Positions 36,010-44,788 of a stretch of DNA of 64,000 bases are shown piece by piece; position 1 is the stretch's first letter, and every line of letters begins with the position of its first letter. Source of the DNA: Bradyrhizobium diazoefficiens (GTDB taxonomy: Bacteria > Pseudomonadota > Alphaproteobacteria > Rhizobiales > Xanthobacteraceae). Made by a program: the position numbers and the translations under genes. The stretch spans positions 1 through 64,000 of the forward strand of contig NZ_JAFCKW010000023.1 in assembly GCF_018129965.1 (NCBI RefSeq), read 5' to 3'. The notes below the pieces were generated by a model. The model was not told where the DNA came from, ran no database searches, and was given only the letters and a program-made list of their open reading frames with translations.

Positions 36010-36709
36010 AGTCGATATCACGGGCAAGACATTCAACAGTGCCGCGGGCGGAACCCACGAGGTTCTCGCGCCGGTCAAGTTCGCGCTTCAATCTGGCGAG
36101 GTCGGCGTACTGATCGGCCCCTCAGGCTGCGGCAAGAGCACGATGCTGCGCATCATTCTCGGGCTCGATCGCGATTTTCAGGGGCAGATCGCGCGGCCGC
36201 CGGAGGCGCGGATCGGCATGGTGTTCCAGGAGCCGCGGCTCTTGCCGTGGCGCTCGGTCGAGCAGAATGTGCGGCTGGCGGCGCCCGACATCGCCGACGC
36301 GAAACTCGCCGAGTTGTTCAGGATTCTGGAGCTGGACGCGCATCGCAGCCACTTTCCCGGCGAATTGTCGCTGGGCCTTGCCCGCCGCGTCGCGCTCGCG
36401 CGCGCCTTCGCGGTCGAGCCCGATCTGCTGGTGCTCGACGAGCCCCTCGCCTCGCTGGACGACGCGCTCGCCGGCCGCTTGCGCGACGAGATCGCGACGC
36501 TGGTGGCAAACCGCCCCGTGATGACGCTGCTCGTCACCCACAGCATCGACGACGCGATCCGCCTCGGCGACCGCCTGTTCTTCCTGTCGCCGCGCCCCGC
36601 GCACATCATTCACGAGGTGCCGATTGCGATTCCGCGCGCCAAGCGCAGCGAGACGGAACTCGTCAGGATCCGGGCGCAGCTCGCTGCGCTCCCGCTTGAA
36701 TCGAAATGA
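35999..36709 (+). CDS. ABC transporter ATPase (SsuB/TauB type) with altered signature
   Basis: A 236-residue ATPase. Walker A is GPSGCGKST, the Q-loop VFQEPRLLPW, Walker B LLVLDEPLASLD and the switch His VTHSIDDA. The signature is LSLGLARR instead of LSGGxxQR, so the first Gly is Leu. The start is GTG 35999. It could still be active, since the second Gly of the motif remains. Ends the ABC operon. Confidence 0.88.
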   Translation: MRLEVDITGKTFNSAAGGTHEVLAPVKFALQSGEVGVLIGPSGCGKSTMLRIILGLDRDFQGQIARPPEARIGMVFQEPRLLPWRSVEQNVRLAAPDIADAKLAELFRILELDAHRSHFPGELSLGLARRVALARAFAVEPDLLVLDEPLASLDDALAGRLRDEIATLVANRPVMTLLVTHSIDDAIRLGDRLFFLSPRPAHIIHEVPIAIPRAKRSETELVRIRAQLAALPLESK

Positions 36710-36758
36710 CAAGTCGTGGTCAACTGACCACAACAGGATGACGAGGGGAGGCTTCACC

Positions 36759-37112
36759 ATGCGGCGTACGCTGATTGCGATCGGCATTCTGTTGGTTGCG
36801 ATGCCGGGCGTGGCGCTCGCGCAGGCCAAGGGCAAGGGCATCCGGCTCTGGAACCTGACGACGGAAACGATCTCCGGCTTCCAGCTCTCGCCGGCCGGCA
36901 GGACCGATTGGGGCCCGAACCAGTGCCTCAACGACAAGGACAAGGAGGTCGACCACGATGAGCGGCTGCGCATCACCGGCGTCGAACCCGGGCGCTATGA
37001 CGCCAAGGTCAGCTATCCCAATTCAAGACAATGCATCATCCGCGACATCGAGATACGGGCGGACGCGGTGTTCTCGATCGCCGACAAGGACCTGAAGGAC
37101 TGCACGAAGTAA
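36759..37112 (+). CDS. Small exported protein of unknown function
   Basis: A 117-residue protein with signal peptide (LIAIGILLVAMPGVALA). The mature domain (IRLWNLTTETISGFQLSPAG, CLNDKDKEVDHDERLRITG, QCIIRDIEIRADAVFSI) has two central Cys and a third at the C-terminal DCTK. It looks like a small beta-sandwich. GAGGGGAGG lies upstream; ATG 36738 is an alternative start. The acidic DKDKEVDHDE stretch is not an EF-hand. Function unknown. Confidence 0.65.
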   Translation: MRRTLIAIGILLVAMPGVALAQAKGKGIRLWNLTTETISGFQLSPAGRTDWGPNQCLNDKDKEVDHDERLRITGVEPGRYDAKVSYPNSRQCIIRDIEIRADAVFSIADKDLKDCTK

Positions 37113-37122
37113 TTGTGCAACC

Positions 37123-37332
37123 TCACGCCTTGTCGTTCGGGTGCGGATATTCGCAGCGCCAGCGCACCGCCTGCCATTTCGGATGGTCGCCGACCCATTG
37201 CGCGATGTAAGGCGGCGCGGCCATGGCGCATTGCGTCGGCGACCCCGCGAAGTTGAACACCAGATGCTGCTCCTCGCAGGTCGCAGGCGAGAGCACCGCA
37301 CACACTGTCACCACCAGGTCGATCGGGTTCAT
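37123..37332 (-). CDS. Small exported Cys-containing protein, 69 residues
   Basis: Starts MNPIDLVVTVCAVLSPATCE, a short hydrophobic N-terminus, then CAMAAPPYIAQWVGDHPKW. GGGAGGATC precedes ATG 37332. Four Cys suggest disulphides. Function unknown; the pattern recurs in rhizobia as I recall it. Confidence 0.6.
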   Translation of the reverse strand: MNPIDLVVTVCAVLSPATCEEQHLVFNFAGSPTQCAMAAPPYIAQWVGDHPKWQAVRWRCEYPHPNDKA

Positions 37333-37416
37333 ACCGGGATCCTCCCGCAAGGGCTATGGAGATTAGCACGAGAAACTACGTTCCAAGGAGCGGTTGGTTT
37401 CAAAACGCCACAGCCT

Positions 37417-37502
37417 CGTCATGGCCGGGCTTGTCCCGGCCATCCACGCCTTGCCTCGCGGAACGGAGAACGTGGATGCCTGGGACAAGCCCGGGCATGA
37501 CG
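37417..37502. repeat. Dispersed palindromic repeat (CGTCATGGCCGGG family)
   Basis: CGTCATGGCCGGGCTTGTCC opens the element and GGACAAGCCCGGGCATGACG closes it, with ATCCACG and CGTGGAT inside. Closely similar to 52725-52809. It lies between convergent minus/plus ends and may form a long hairpin. Confidence 0.9.
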
Positions 37503-37512
37503 ATCTTCCGCG

Positions 37513-38382
37513 CTAGAAATTCACCCCGAACACCAGCCGCGCCTGATGCCGCTCGAAGTTGACGAGGTCGAGATTGCCGGCCGATCCGGCCGGACGGCCC
37601 CAGGCCTGCGTGCTCCAGCTCATGGTGAGCCGCGAACGGTCGGAGAGCTGGACATATAAGGTTGGTCCGACGAACAACGCCTGTCCTGCGAACGCGCCGG
37701 GGCCGATCCCGTCATATTGCCGGAAATAGCGCATCTCGCCGCCGAGCAGCATATCGGGACGCACGCGGACCAGGCCGGCGACGGCCGCTCCGATCGTCGA
37801 GCTCTGCTCCGACAGCCCCGCCACCTCGAAGCGTGCCCATTGCGGCTGATAGATCAGGTTGAGCGCGCCAATGACGAAATTCGGGATCAGTTCGCGGTCG
37901 AAGGCGAGTTTGAAATCGGTGCCGTACATCCGCCCTTTGGCGCCCGACGTTTCATCGATACGATCGCCATGGAGTTCGGCGGCGGCGGTCAAGCCGAACG
38001 GCGCGTGCTCGCGGTCGAGCAGGCGATAGCGCAGGTCGAGCGAGGCGCCCTGGAAATTGAACTGGTGGCGATCGTCGATATCGGGAACACCGGTGATGGC
38101 GTGCAGCGTGGCGGTGCCGCCGAGCTCGATGCGAAAATTCGGCAGCGGCACGATCTCGATTTCGGCCTCCTGCGCGAGGGCACGATAGGTGCCGCCCTTG
38201 CCGAATCGCCCTGTCGTCTGTGACTGGAATTCGCGCTCCCCGGGCGTGCCGACGTCGGTGCCGATCATGAAACCGAAGATGTGTTCGGTATCGAAGCCCT
38301 CTTCGGCGCGGGCACCTGCCGGTGCAAGCGCAAGCGTGCATGCAACCGCCGTCCGGATCGTATGGGCTCGAACGCGCATCAT
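37513..38382 (-). CDS. Outer-membrane beta-barrel-like protein
   Basis: A 289-residue protein: signal peptide (TAVACTLALAPAGARA), then alternating beta segments such as FRIELGGTATLHAI, LDLRYRLLDREHAPFGL and GPTLYVQLSDRSRLTMSW, ending in LVFGVNF with terminal Phe, a barrel signature. No known transporter family is clear. It lies directly downstream of pqqA on the same strand (58-base gap), so both may be on one mRNA. Ligand unknown. The start at 38382 (Met-Met) has no strong ribosome site. Confidence 0.65.
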   Translation of the reverse strand: MMRVRAHTIRTAVACTLALAPAGARAEEGFDTEHIFGFMIGTDVGTPGEREFQSQTTGRFGKGGTYRALAQEAEIEIVPLPNFRIELGGTATLHAITGVPDIDDRHQFNFQGASLDLRYRLLDREHAPFGLTAAAELHGDRIDETSGAKGRMYGTDFKLAFDRELIPNFVIGALNLIYQPQWARFEVAGLSEQSSTIGAAVAGLVRVRPDMLLGGEMRYFRQYDGIGPGAFAGQALFVGPTLYVQLSDRSRLTMSWSTQAWGRPAGSAGNLDLVNFERHQARLVFGVNF

Positions 38383-38440
38383 GAACACTACCACGGCTTC
38401 GACGGCACTTGCCACCGAAGCCGCGGCAGGTTCGTCAGTC

Positions 38441-38521
38441 TTACTTGCGCGCAGCGCAGGCGTACATGTTGATTTCCATGCCGACCGGCACTTCCACGAT
38501 CTTCGGAGCTTTCCAGGCCAT
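38441..38521 (-). CDS. pqqA: Coenzyme PQQ precursor peptide PqqA
   Basis: A 26-residue peptide (starting MAWKAPKIVEVPVG). It carries the essential pair of PQQ precursors, Glu16 and Tyr20, in EINMY, followed by ACAARK. GGGAG precedes ATG 38521. PqqE and partners crosslink these two residues to build PQQ, the cofactor of the three dehydrogenases in this window. No pqqB, C, D or E lies within the window, so this copy stands alone. It diverges from the PQQ dehydrogenase gene at 38993. Confidence 0.93.
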   Translation of the reverse strand: MAWKAPKIVEVPVGMEINMYACAARK

Positions 38522-38992
38522 ACGGGTCTCCCAAGGATATTGGGCGCGACAATCGCGCCGGGCAAAACCTAGGGCTGCCTCACGTGCAGCGCAAGTCTCG
38601 AATCGACGCTTGGATCCAGCGAACTGCCGCAATTCACTTGCGAATTTCGCTCTCGGGCAAATCGCCTTCGCTCCCAGTCAAACGCCGCCGCCGTCGTCGC
38701 AACGATCGCAGAAGGGCGCGGCCGCAGGGCGCTTTCAAATCCTTCGCGTTCAGCGTTGCGTCCTTTTGGCGATTTGCTGCCTTCAACTCTCGCATCTCTC
38801 CTCGCCTCGCGAGCCTTGATGCAGCGCATTCGCGCAAGACGCGCAAATTCCCGCGCAGCACGCCGTGCGTCCACCGGCATCCGCTGTCCAACAAATTGGC
38901 AGCGCTCTTTCGACTTTCGTATTGACCGATTTTGCATTCCGGCGGAGTGTTGCACTCGCAGCGTCAAAAGGCGCGCATATTGGGAGGAACGG
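38522..38992. other. Divergent control region between pqqA and the PQQ dehydrogenase
   Basis: About 470 bases with no supported gene. It must hold the promoters for pqqA and the dehydrogenase. A TTGGCA/TTTC pair at 38896-38912 only loosely resembles a sigma-54 site. GGGAGGAACGG precedes ATG 38993. No clear repeat was seen. Confidence 0.5.
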
Positions 38993-40657
38993 ATGAAACG
39001 CTTTGCGATGGCCGCGAGCCTCGTCATGCTGGCATCGACGTGTGCAAACGCCCAGACCACTGAACAGCTCGTCAAGGGTGCGACCGATACATCGAACGTT
39101 CTCAATTACGGGATGGGCTACAATCTGCAGCGCTTCTCGACGCTGAACCAGATCAACAAGGACACGGTCAAGAATCTCGTCCCGGTCTGGAACTACTCAT
39201 TCAACGACGATCGCAGCGAGGAGTCGCAGCCGCTGGTGTACCAGGGCGTGATCTACGTAACGTCGCACAACGCGACCATGGCGGTGGACGCCAAGACCGG
39301 CAAGCAGATCTGGAAATCCAAGATCGAATATCCCGCCGAGACGCCGCGCATCGTCTGCTGCGGCATCATCAACCGCGGCGCCGCGCTCTACGACGGCAAG
39401 GTGATCCGTACGACGCTCGATGCCAACGTGATCGCGCTCGATGCCAAGACCGGCAAGGAGTTGTGGCGGCAGAAGGCCGCCGACATCAAGGAAGGCTATT
39501 CGATGACGGTGGCCCCGCTGGTCGCCGACGGTGTCGTCATCACCGGCATCTCCGGCGCCGAGTTCGGCACCCGCGGCTTCATCGACGGCTGGGATCCGGC
39601 CACCGGCAAGCATCTGTGGCGAACCCATTCGATCCCCTCACCCGACGAGCCCGGCGGCGACACCTGGAAGGGCGACACCTGGAAGCTCGGTGGCGGCTCG
39701 ACCTGGATCACGGGGTCCTACGATCCCGAGCTGAACACCGTCTATTGGGGCATCGGCAATCCCGGCCCGTTCAATTCGGCGGTGCGCCCCGGCGACAACC
39801 TCTACACCTGCTCCGTGCTGGCGATGGATCCCAAGACCGGCAAGATCAAGTGGCACTACCAGTTCTCGCCGAACAATCCGTTCGACTATGACTCGGTGGC
39901 CGAGATGGTCCTCGCCGACATGAATGTCGAGGGCAAGCCGACCAAGGTGCTGATGGACGCCAATCGCAACGGCTTCTTCTACGTGCTCGACCGCACCAAT
40001 GGAAAGCTGCTGGCGGCCAATCCCTATGTGAAGGTGAACTGGGCGACCGGCGTCGATATGAAAACCGGCCGTCCGATCGAGACCGACGTCGCTCAGGGTG
40101 CGCGAGAAGGCAAGAAGGTCACCGTCTATCCGTCGATCCTCGGCGGCAAGAACTGGGAGCCGATGTCATTCAACCCGCAGACCGGCCTTGCCTACGCCAA
40201 CACGCTCGCCTTCGGCGGCAGGTACAAGACCGAGCCCGTCACCTTCAAGCAGGGTGAATGGTACCTCGGCATGGACCTGAGCGATCTCTGGGAGTGGGGT
40301 GACGGTCCGCGCGGCCACCTCAAGGCGATCGATCCCATGACCGGCAAGTCGAAGTGGGAAGCGCCGAGCGACATCCCGCGCTTCTCGGGCGTGCTGTCGA
40401 CCGCAGGCGGCGTCGTGTTCTCGGGCGCACTGACGGGCGAATTCGAGGCCTTCGACGCCGACACCGGCAAGAAGCTCTGGCAGTTCCAGACCGGCTCCGG
40501 CATCGAGGGACAGCCGGTGACGTGGCAGCAGGACGGCGTGCAATATGTCGCGGTGACCAGCGGCTATGGCGGCGTCTACTCGCTGTTCTCCGGCGACGAG
40601 CGGCTTGCCAAGGTGCCGCCCGGCGGCTCGCTTTGGGTCTTTGCGGTCAAGCAGTAA
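38993..40657 (+). CDS. PQQ-dependent alcohol dehydrogenase, lanthanide-type (ExaF/PedH-like)
   Basis: A 554-residue periplasmic quinoprotein with signal peptide (MAASLVMLASTCANA). The eight-bladed propeller has the vicinal disulphide Cys122-Cys123 (VCCGIINRG), the metal-ligand loop ISGAEFG (Glu about 190) and the active-site segment FDYDSVAEM: Asp298 and Asp300 form the Asp-X-Asp pattern diagnostic of lanthanide-dependent enzymes. Calcium enzymes have Ala at the second position. It oxidises primary alcohols or aldehydes and passes electrons to the cytochrome encoded 13 bases downstream. Substrate range is not determined; ethanol-type is likely by resemblance. Confidence 0.88.
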   Translation: MKRFAMAASLVMLASTCANAQTTEQLVKGATDTSNVLNYGMGYNLQRFSTLNQINKDTVKNLVPVWNYSFNDDRSEESQPLVYQGVIYVTSHNATMAVDAKTGKQIWKSKIEYPAETPRIVCCGIINRGAALYDGKVIRTTLDANVIALDAKTGKELWRQKAADIKEGYSMTVAPLVADGVVITGISGAEFGTRGFIDGWDPATGKHLWRTHSIPSPDEPGGDTWKGDTWKLGGGSTWITGSYDPELNTVYWGIGNPGPFNSAVRPGDNLYTCSVLAMDPKTGKIKWHYQFSPNNPFDYDSVAEMVLADMNVEGKPTKVLMDANRNGFFYVLDRTNGKLLAANPYVKVNWATGVDMKTGRPIETDVAQGAREGKKVTVYPSILGGKNWEPMSFNPQTGLAYANTLAFGGRYKTEPVTFKQGEWYLGMDLSDLWEWGDGPRGHLKAIDPMTGKSKWEAPSDIPRFSGVLSTAGGVVFSGALTGEFEAFDADTGKKLWQFQTGSGIEGQPVTWQQDGVQYVAVTSGYGGVYSLFSGDERLAKVPPGGSLWVFAVKQ

Positions 40658-40670
40658 TCCCAGGCAAGAC

Positions 40671-41027
40671 GTGCTGAGAGACGTATCTCACAAGACGGTG
40701 GCGATCCTCGCCACCGTCGCGGCTCTGACGGTCGCGCTTGCGGCGACCGTTCGTGCCGCGGACGATTCAACCGGCAATCCCGTGCAGGCACAGATCGACC
40801 ACGGAAAATCGACCTATGCCGAAAAATGCTCGCACTGCCACGGCCCCAACATGATGAACCCCGGCACCATCACGCCGGACCTGCGCGCCTTCCCCGATGA
40901 CAGGACACGCTTCGTCACCACGGTGAAGAACGGCAAGAACAACAAGATGCCGCCCTGGGGCGACATTCTCAACGACGACGAGATCGGCAATCTCTGGGCC
41001 TTCATCTCGAGCCGGAGAAGGCCATGA
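40671..41027 (+). CDS. Exported cytochrome c, electron acceptor of the quinoprotein
   Basis: A 118-residue class I cytochrome. Signal helix: VAILATVAALTVALAATVRA. The haem site is CSHCH (Cys53, Cys56, His57), with Met93 in NKMPPWGD as sixth ligand. GTG 40671 is the start adopted; no ATG is in frame upstream and the ribosome site is weak. Its stop overlaps the ATG of the next gene (ATGA). It carries electrons from the PQQ dehydrogenase towards the oxidases. Confidence 0.85.
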   Translation: MLRDVSHKTVAILATVAALTVALAATVRAADDSTGNPVQAQIDHGKSTYAEKCSHCHGPNMMNPGTITPDLRAFPDDRTRFVTTVKNGKNNKMPPWGDILNDDEIGNLWAFISSRRRP

Positions 41028-41953
41028 GACGCTGGTTCACCGCCCGGATCGTTGCCGCAATCCTGGCGACGGCGGCCACGGCTGCGCGCGCGTCCGATCA
41101 ACCGCTGAAGATCTGCCTCGACGAGGACCGGCCCCCGCTCTCGGTGCATCAGAAAGGCAAGCCGGACTCCGGCTTCGACGTCCTGCTGGCGCAGGCGATC
41201 GCGGAGCGGATGGGACGACCGCTGAAAATCCAGTGGTTCGAGAGCAAGCTTGACGAGGATTCGAGCCCGCAGCTCGAGGCCAATGCGCTGCTGTCCGACG
41301 GGCGCTGTTCGCTGGTCGGCGGTTACGCGTTGACGACAGATTCGCTCGTCAAGCCCGGCATGACGAGCGCGCGCCTGCCGGACTTCGCCGGCGCCACCCG
41401 CGACGACAGGCGGCGGCGCATCCCGCTCGGCGTGCTCACGCCGAGCCAGCCTTACGTCTACTCGCCGATGACGGTGGTGCTCGGACCCAAGGCGAGGGAT
41501 CGCAGGATCAGCGGCATCGGCGATCTCGCCGGCCTGCGCCTCGCGATCGAAAGCGGATCGCTGGGCGACGCCATCCTGATGACCTTCGACAAGGGACGCC
41601 TGATCGACAACATCACGCATCTCGTGCCCGGCCGCGACGACCTCTTGGGCGCGGTTGCCCGGGGCGACTACGACGCGACGCTGATCGATCTCGGCCGCTT
41701 CGACGCTCATCGCGCCGCGCACCCCGACACCGCGATCGCACCATCCGGCTATTACTATCCGATCGGCGCCAATCGCGGTTATGTCGGGCTCGCGAGCGAT
41801 CCCGCCCTGATCGAAGCGATCAACACCGCGCTGGGCGGGCTTGCCGCAGGCGGCAAGATCGCCGAATTCGGCAAGCAGGCCGGCCTCACCTACCTGCCGC
41901 CGCGAGAGCCTGCGATCCTCGGCGACGTCTGGATGAAGATCATTCAGCGGTGA
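41024..41953 (+). CDS. MxaJ/XoxJ-like periplasmic binding protein
   Basis: A 309-residue exported protein of the family 3 binding type. Signal: IVAAILATAATAARA. Features: LKICLDEDRPPLSVHQKGKP, and the periplasmic cleft region ESGSLGDAI. Coupled by ATGA to the cytochrome gene. Three-gene set dehydrogenase-cytochrome-XoxJ, as in xox operons. Probably assists the dehydrogenase rather than transporting a solute. Note that another such protein is at 30912. Confidence 0.85.
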   Translation: MRRWFTARIVAAILATAATAARASDQPLKICLDEDRPPLSVHQKGKPDSGFDVLLAQAIAERMGRPLKIQWFESKLDEDSSPQLEANALLSDGRCSLVGGYALTTDSLVKPGMTSARLPDFAGATRDDRRRRIPLGVLTPSQPYVYSPMTVVLGPKARDRRISGIGDLAGLRLAIESGSLGDAILMTFDKGRLIDNITHLVPGRDDLLGAVARGDYDATLIDLGRFDAHRAAHPDTAIAPSGYYYPIGANRGYVGLASDPALIEAINTALGGLAAGGKIAEFGKQAGLTYLPPREPAILGDVWMKIIQR

Positions 41954-42190
41954 CGTCGATCATCTTCCATTGCGCAATGGGGACACCCGCAGCGTCGCTC
42001 CGGAATTCCTTCCTCCATCAAGCATGTGGCCCGGTGGACTCCGGGCCTGCGCGCTTCGTCCGCATCGCGGAATGACAGAAGTTCGCTTGCAATCGCGAGC
42101 ACGCAGCCCGAATGCGCCAATGTGTCTCGCCCCTCGCCCATGGCGGCGCCAGCCTGATGAAGTAGGTTCGGCCAAAATCAGGAGGGAATC

Positions 42191-43180
42191 ATGTCCGCAA
42201 AATTCGATCGCCGTCACTTCATCGCCGCCGGTGCCAGCGCACTCGCGATGCCATTCATCCCGCGCAGCGCGTTGGCGCAAGCTGGCTGGCCGTCGCGGCA
42301 GATTCGCATGATCTGCAGCTATCCTGCCGGCGGACAGACAGACCTGCTCGCGCGCGCCTATGGCGAATTCATCTCCAAGCAAGTCGGCAAGACCGTCGTG
42401 GTCGAGAACAAGCCCGGGGCCTCCGGCGCGATCGGCACGGCGGAGGTTGCCCGCGCCGAGCCCGACGGCCATACCGTGCTGTGCTCGATCTCGACCACCT
42501 ACATCATGAACCGCGTGGTCATGAAGACTCCCGGCTACGACATGGACAAGGATCTGACGCTCGTCAGCGTCATTCCTGGCGCCGGCCTCCTGCTGGTCGC
42601 GAACCCCAGGACCGGGGTCAAGACGCTGGAGGATTTCGTCGCCTTCGCCCGCAAGAGTGGCAAGGTGAATTTCGGAACCTACAGTGCGGGTTCGGCCCCG
42701 CACATGACGATCAACGAACTCAACAAGCAATACGGGCTCAACATCGAGCCGGTCCACTACCGCGGCGAGGCTCCGATGTGGACGGGCATGCTGGAAGGCA
42801 CGCTCGACGCTGCGATGGGCAGCTATACGGCGGCACAATCGGTGCTGCAGAGCGATCGCGGCACGGTATTCGCGGTCCACTCCAAGAAGGTCGAAGCGAT
42901 CCCCGCCGTCAAGACCCTCCCCGAGCAGGGCGCCACGTCGAAATTCTTCACCGTGAGCGGCTTCTCCGGCTGGGCGGTGCCGAAGGCGACGCCGCAGCCG
43001 GTGGTCGACCGCCTCGCCGAGCTCTGCGTCGCCGCCAACAACGATCCGAAGGTGAAGGAGGTTCTCGCGACCTTCGTGCTCGAACCGGCGATCGGCTTCA
43101 AGGAGACCAATGCGCTGTATCAGCGCGAGCTGCCGATCTGGATCGAGAGTGCAAAGTCGCTCGGCCTCGAGCCGGCCTGA
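42191..43180 (+). CDS. Tat-exported Bug-family receptor
   Basis: A 329-residue TctC/Bug receptor with a twin-arginine signal (FDRRHFIAAGASALA). WPSRQIRMICSYPAGGQTDL is the ligand-binding opening. AGGAGG precedes ATG 42191. No TctAB genes nearby. It lies between the exaF-like operon and the AraC gene, so a carboxylate derived from alcohol oxidation is a possible ligand, which is speculative. Confidence 0.88.
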   Translation: MSAKFDRRHFIAAGASALAMPFIPRSALAQAGWPSRQIRMICSYPAGGQTDLLARAYGEFISKQVGKTVVVENKPGASGAIGTAEVARAEPDGHTVLCSISTTYIMNRVVMKTPGYDMDKDLTLVSVIPGAGLLLVANPRTGVKTLEDFVAFARKSGKVNFGTYSAGSAPHMTINELNKQYGLNIEPVHYRGEAPMWTGMLEGTLDAAMGSYTAAQSVLQSDRGTVFAVHSKKVEAIPAVKTLPEQGATSKFFTVSGFSGWAVPKATPQPVVDRLAELCVAANNDPKVKEVLATFVLEPAIGFKETNALYQRELPIWIESAKSLGLEPA

Positions 43181-43305
43181 TCCCTCTGGCATCGCGCAAC
43201 GGGCAAGGCGGTCCTGCTCGCCGCTTTGCTTGCCAGCATTGCGACGATCTCAACGACGGCGTCGGAGACATTGTTATCGGCAGGCGGGCAAGCCCGGCCT
43301 GCCCC

Positions 43306-44274
43306 CTAATGCTCGTCCGCGGCTCCCGCGCCCAGCTGCGCCTTGTGGATCGAGGACGGCACCACGCCGAAATATTTCCGGAATACGCGGCTGAAATGCG
43401 ATGAGCTGGAGAAGCCCCAGGAGAACGCGACGTCGGTGATCGTCTTGCCGCAATGCGCCTCGAGTTCCTGGCGGCAATTCTGCAGGCGCGCCTGCCAGAT
43501 GTAGTCGCTGACGGTGGTGCCGCGCTCCGAGAACAGCATGTGCAGATAGCGCTTGGAGCAGCCGAGTTCGGCGGAGATCTGATCGATGCACAGATCGGGA
43601 TCGCGCAAGTGCTCGCGGATGAAGAACTGCGCGCGCACATACATCGCCTCGGGCCCGACCCGATCGAATCCCGTATCGGCTTCGCGCAGCGGCAGCAGCA
43701 GCAGGTCGATCAGCGAATCGGCGACACCGACCGCGCTGTTCGCCGACAGCTTGGCGGCTTCGTCGAACGTCGCGTGCACGAAATCATGTGCGATCCGGCC
43801 CGTACCGGTTTTTGCGGACAGCTTGCAGGCCGGCATCCGCTGCGACGGGAACCCGCGGTCGCGCAGTAGCGATTTCGGAACGATCACCACGTCATGGCGG
43901 GTGAAGGCGGGGCTGATGATCGAATGCGGGCAGGAGACGTCATAGGCGATGATGTCACCCGGATTGATTTCGATGTGGCGGCCTTCCTGCTCGAAATAGG
44001 ACACACCGTAGGTCTGGAAGTGGATCTTGATGTAGGGGTGCTCATTGGCCTTGGCGCGCGCCAGCGTATGCGCGATCCGATGCTGGCTGACCTCGATCTG
44101 GCAAAGCTTCAGGCGCGAGACCGACGTGTAGTCGATGCGGCCTTCGAGCGAAGACGCCTCCAGCGGATCGACGTCGAAATGCCCGCACAGACTCGTCAGC
44201 CCGTCGATCCAGCTCTGGATCTGCCGCTTGGGCGTCAGTCCGGTCGTCGAGAGCGTGTGAATTGTGTCGGACAT
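43306..44274 (-). CDS. AraC-family transcription regulator
   Basis: A 322-residue regulator: N-terminal sensor domain like AraC_binding_2 (HFQTYGVSYFEQEGRHIEIN) and two helix-turn-helix units at the end (CIDQISAELGCSKRYLHMLF and KTITDVAFSWGFSSSSHFSR). It is divergent from xoxF with 514 bases between, so xoxF or the receptor gene at 42191 could be its target. The sensed ligand is unknown. Confidence 0.9.
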   Translation of the reverse strand: MSDTIHTLSTTGLTPKRQIQSWIDGLTSLCGHFDVDPLEASSLEGRIDYTSVSRLKLCQIEVSQHRIAHTLARAKANEHPYIKIHFQTYGVSYFEQEGRHIEINPGDIIAYDVSCPHSIISPAFTRHDVVIVPKSLLRDRGFPSQRMPACKLSAKTGTGRIAHDFVHATFDEAAKLSANSAVGVADSLIDLLLLPLREADTGFDRVGPEAMYVRAQFFIREHLRDPDLCIDQISAELGCSKRYLHMLFSERGTTVSDYIWQARLQNCRQELEAHCGKTITDVAFSWGFSSSSHFSRVFRKYFGVVPSSIHKAQLGAGAADEH

Positions 44275-44788
44275 TCATCCAGCCGCTGGTTTCATCCGAA
44301 GATGAGTACGAATCGCGGCCAGCGCTACCGGAGAGCCCTCAACCGCGACTGCGTGACGTTTACCTCGAATTGGAGCGATCTTGTGGAACGAGCGCCATCG
44401 TTCCATTGCCACCCTTGAGAGTTAATCCTCCGCCTTAGTTGCAGCGTCGTCAAGGGGAACCTGAACGTTGAGCGCCATGCCGCGCTGCACTGAGCCGGCT
44501 GAATTCGCTACTGCAAAATCAAAATGTTGGCGGCCGTGCACTGTCAAGCAAACCGGCTTCTCTCTTGGGCAAGTTTCCCGGTGACGAAGCCGCTACGGAA
44601 TGCGGCAGGAACAAAAAAAGCGGGCCGCTCCTGCACGCGGACCCGCAGCTCTCATCCCGAGGAGGAAACAGCACAGCATCGTTTCTGGTCCCCATCTTGA
44701 CCGCCCTGCACGAGCAGACGCCGGACAACAATCCGGTGATTAAGCAATGCTTCGGAAACAATAAACGAGATCAAACGGAGGAATCACT
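44275..44788. promoter_or_regulatory. Long upstream region of xoxF and the AraC gene
   Basis: This 514-base gap contains a minus-strand terminator (44613-44646). Nearer xoxF a short hairpin CCGG..CCGG (about 44721-44736) and GGAGG before ATG 44789 are seen. No convincing -35/-10 pair was found by eye. A leader of several hundred bases for xoxF would fit rare-earth or alcohol regulation. Confidence 0.5.
44613..44646 (-). terminator. Minus-strand intrinsic terminator inside the xoxF upstream region
   Basis: On the minus strand GCGGGTCCGC and GCGGCCCGC pair with one bulge around an 8-base loop, directly followed by seven T. This is a classic rho-independent terminator. It ends transcripts coming from the xoxF side (44650-44788) before they reach araC. 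Confidence 0.75.

Noticed and set aside
36759..37112. EF-hand or lanmodulin-like protein among small exported genes
   Set aside because: The acidic DKDKEVDHDE stretch lacks the EF-hand pattern of alternating Asp and a Gly at position 6; no lanmodulin was seen in the window.
38896..38912. Sigma-54-like -24/-12 site upstream of the PQQ dehydrogenase
   Set aside because: Only TTGGCA matches; the -12 GC is missing. Not strong enough to call.
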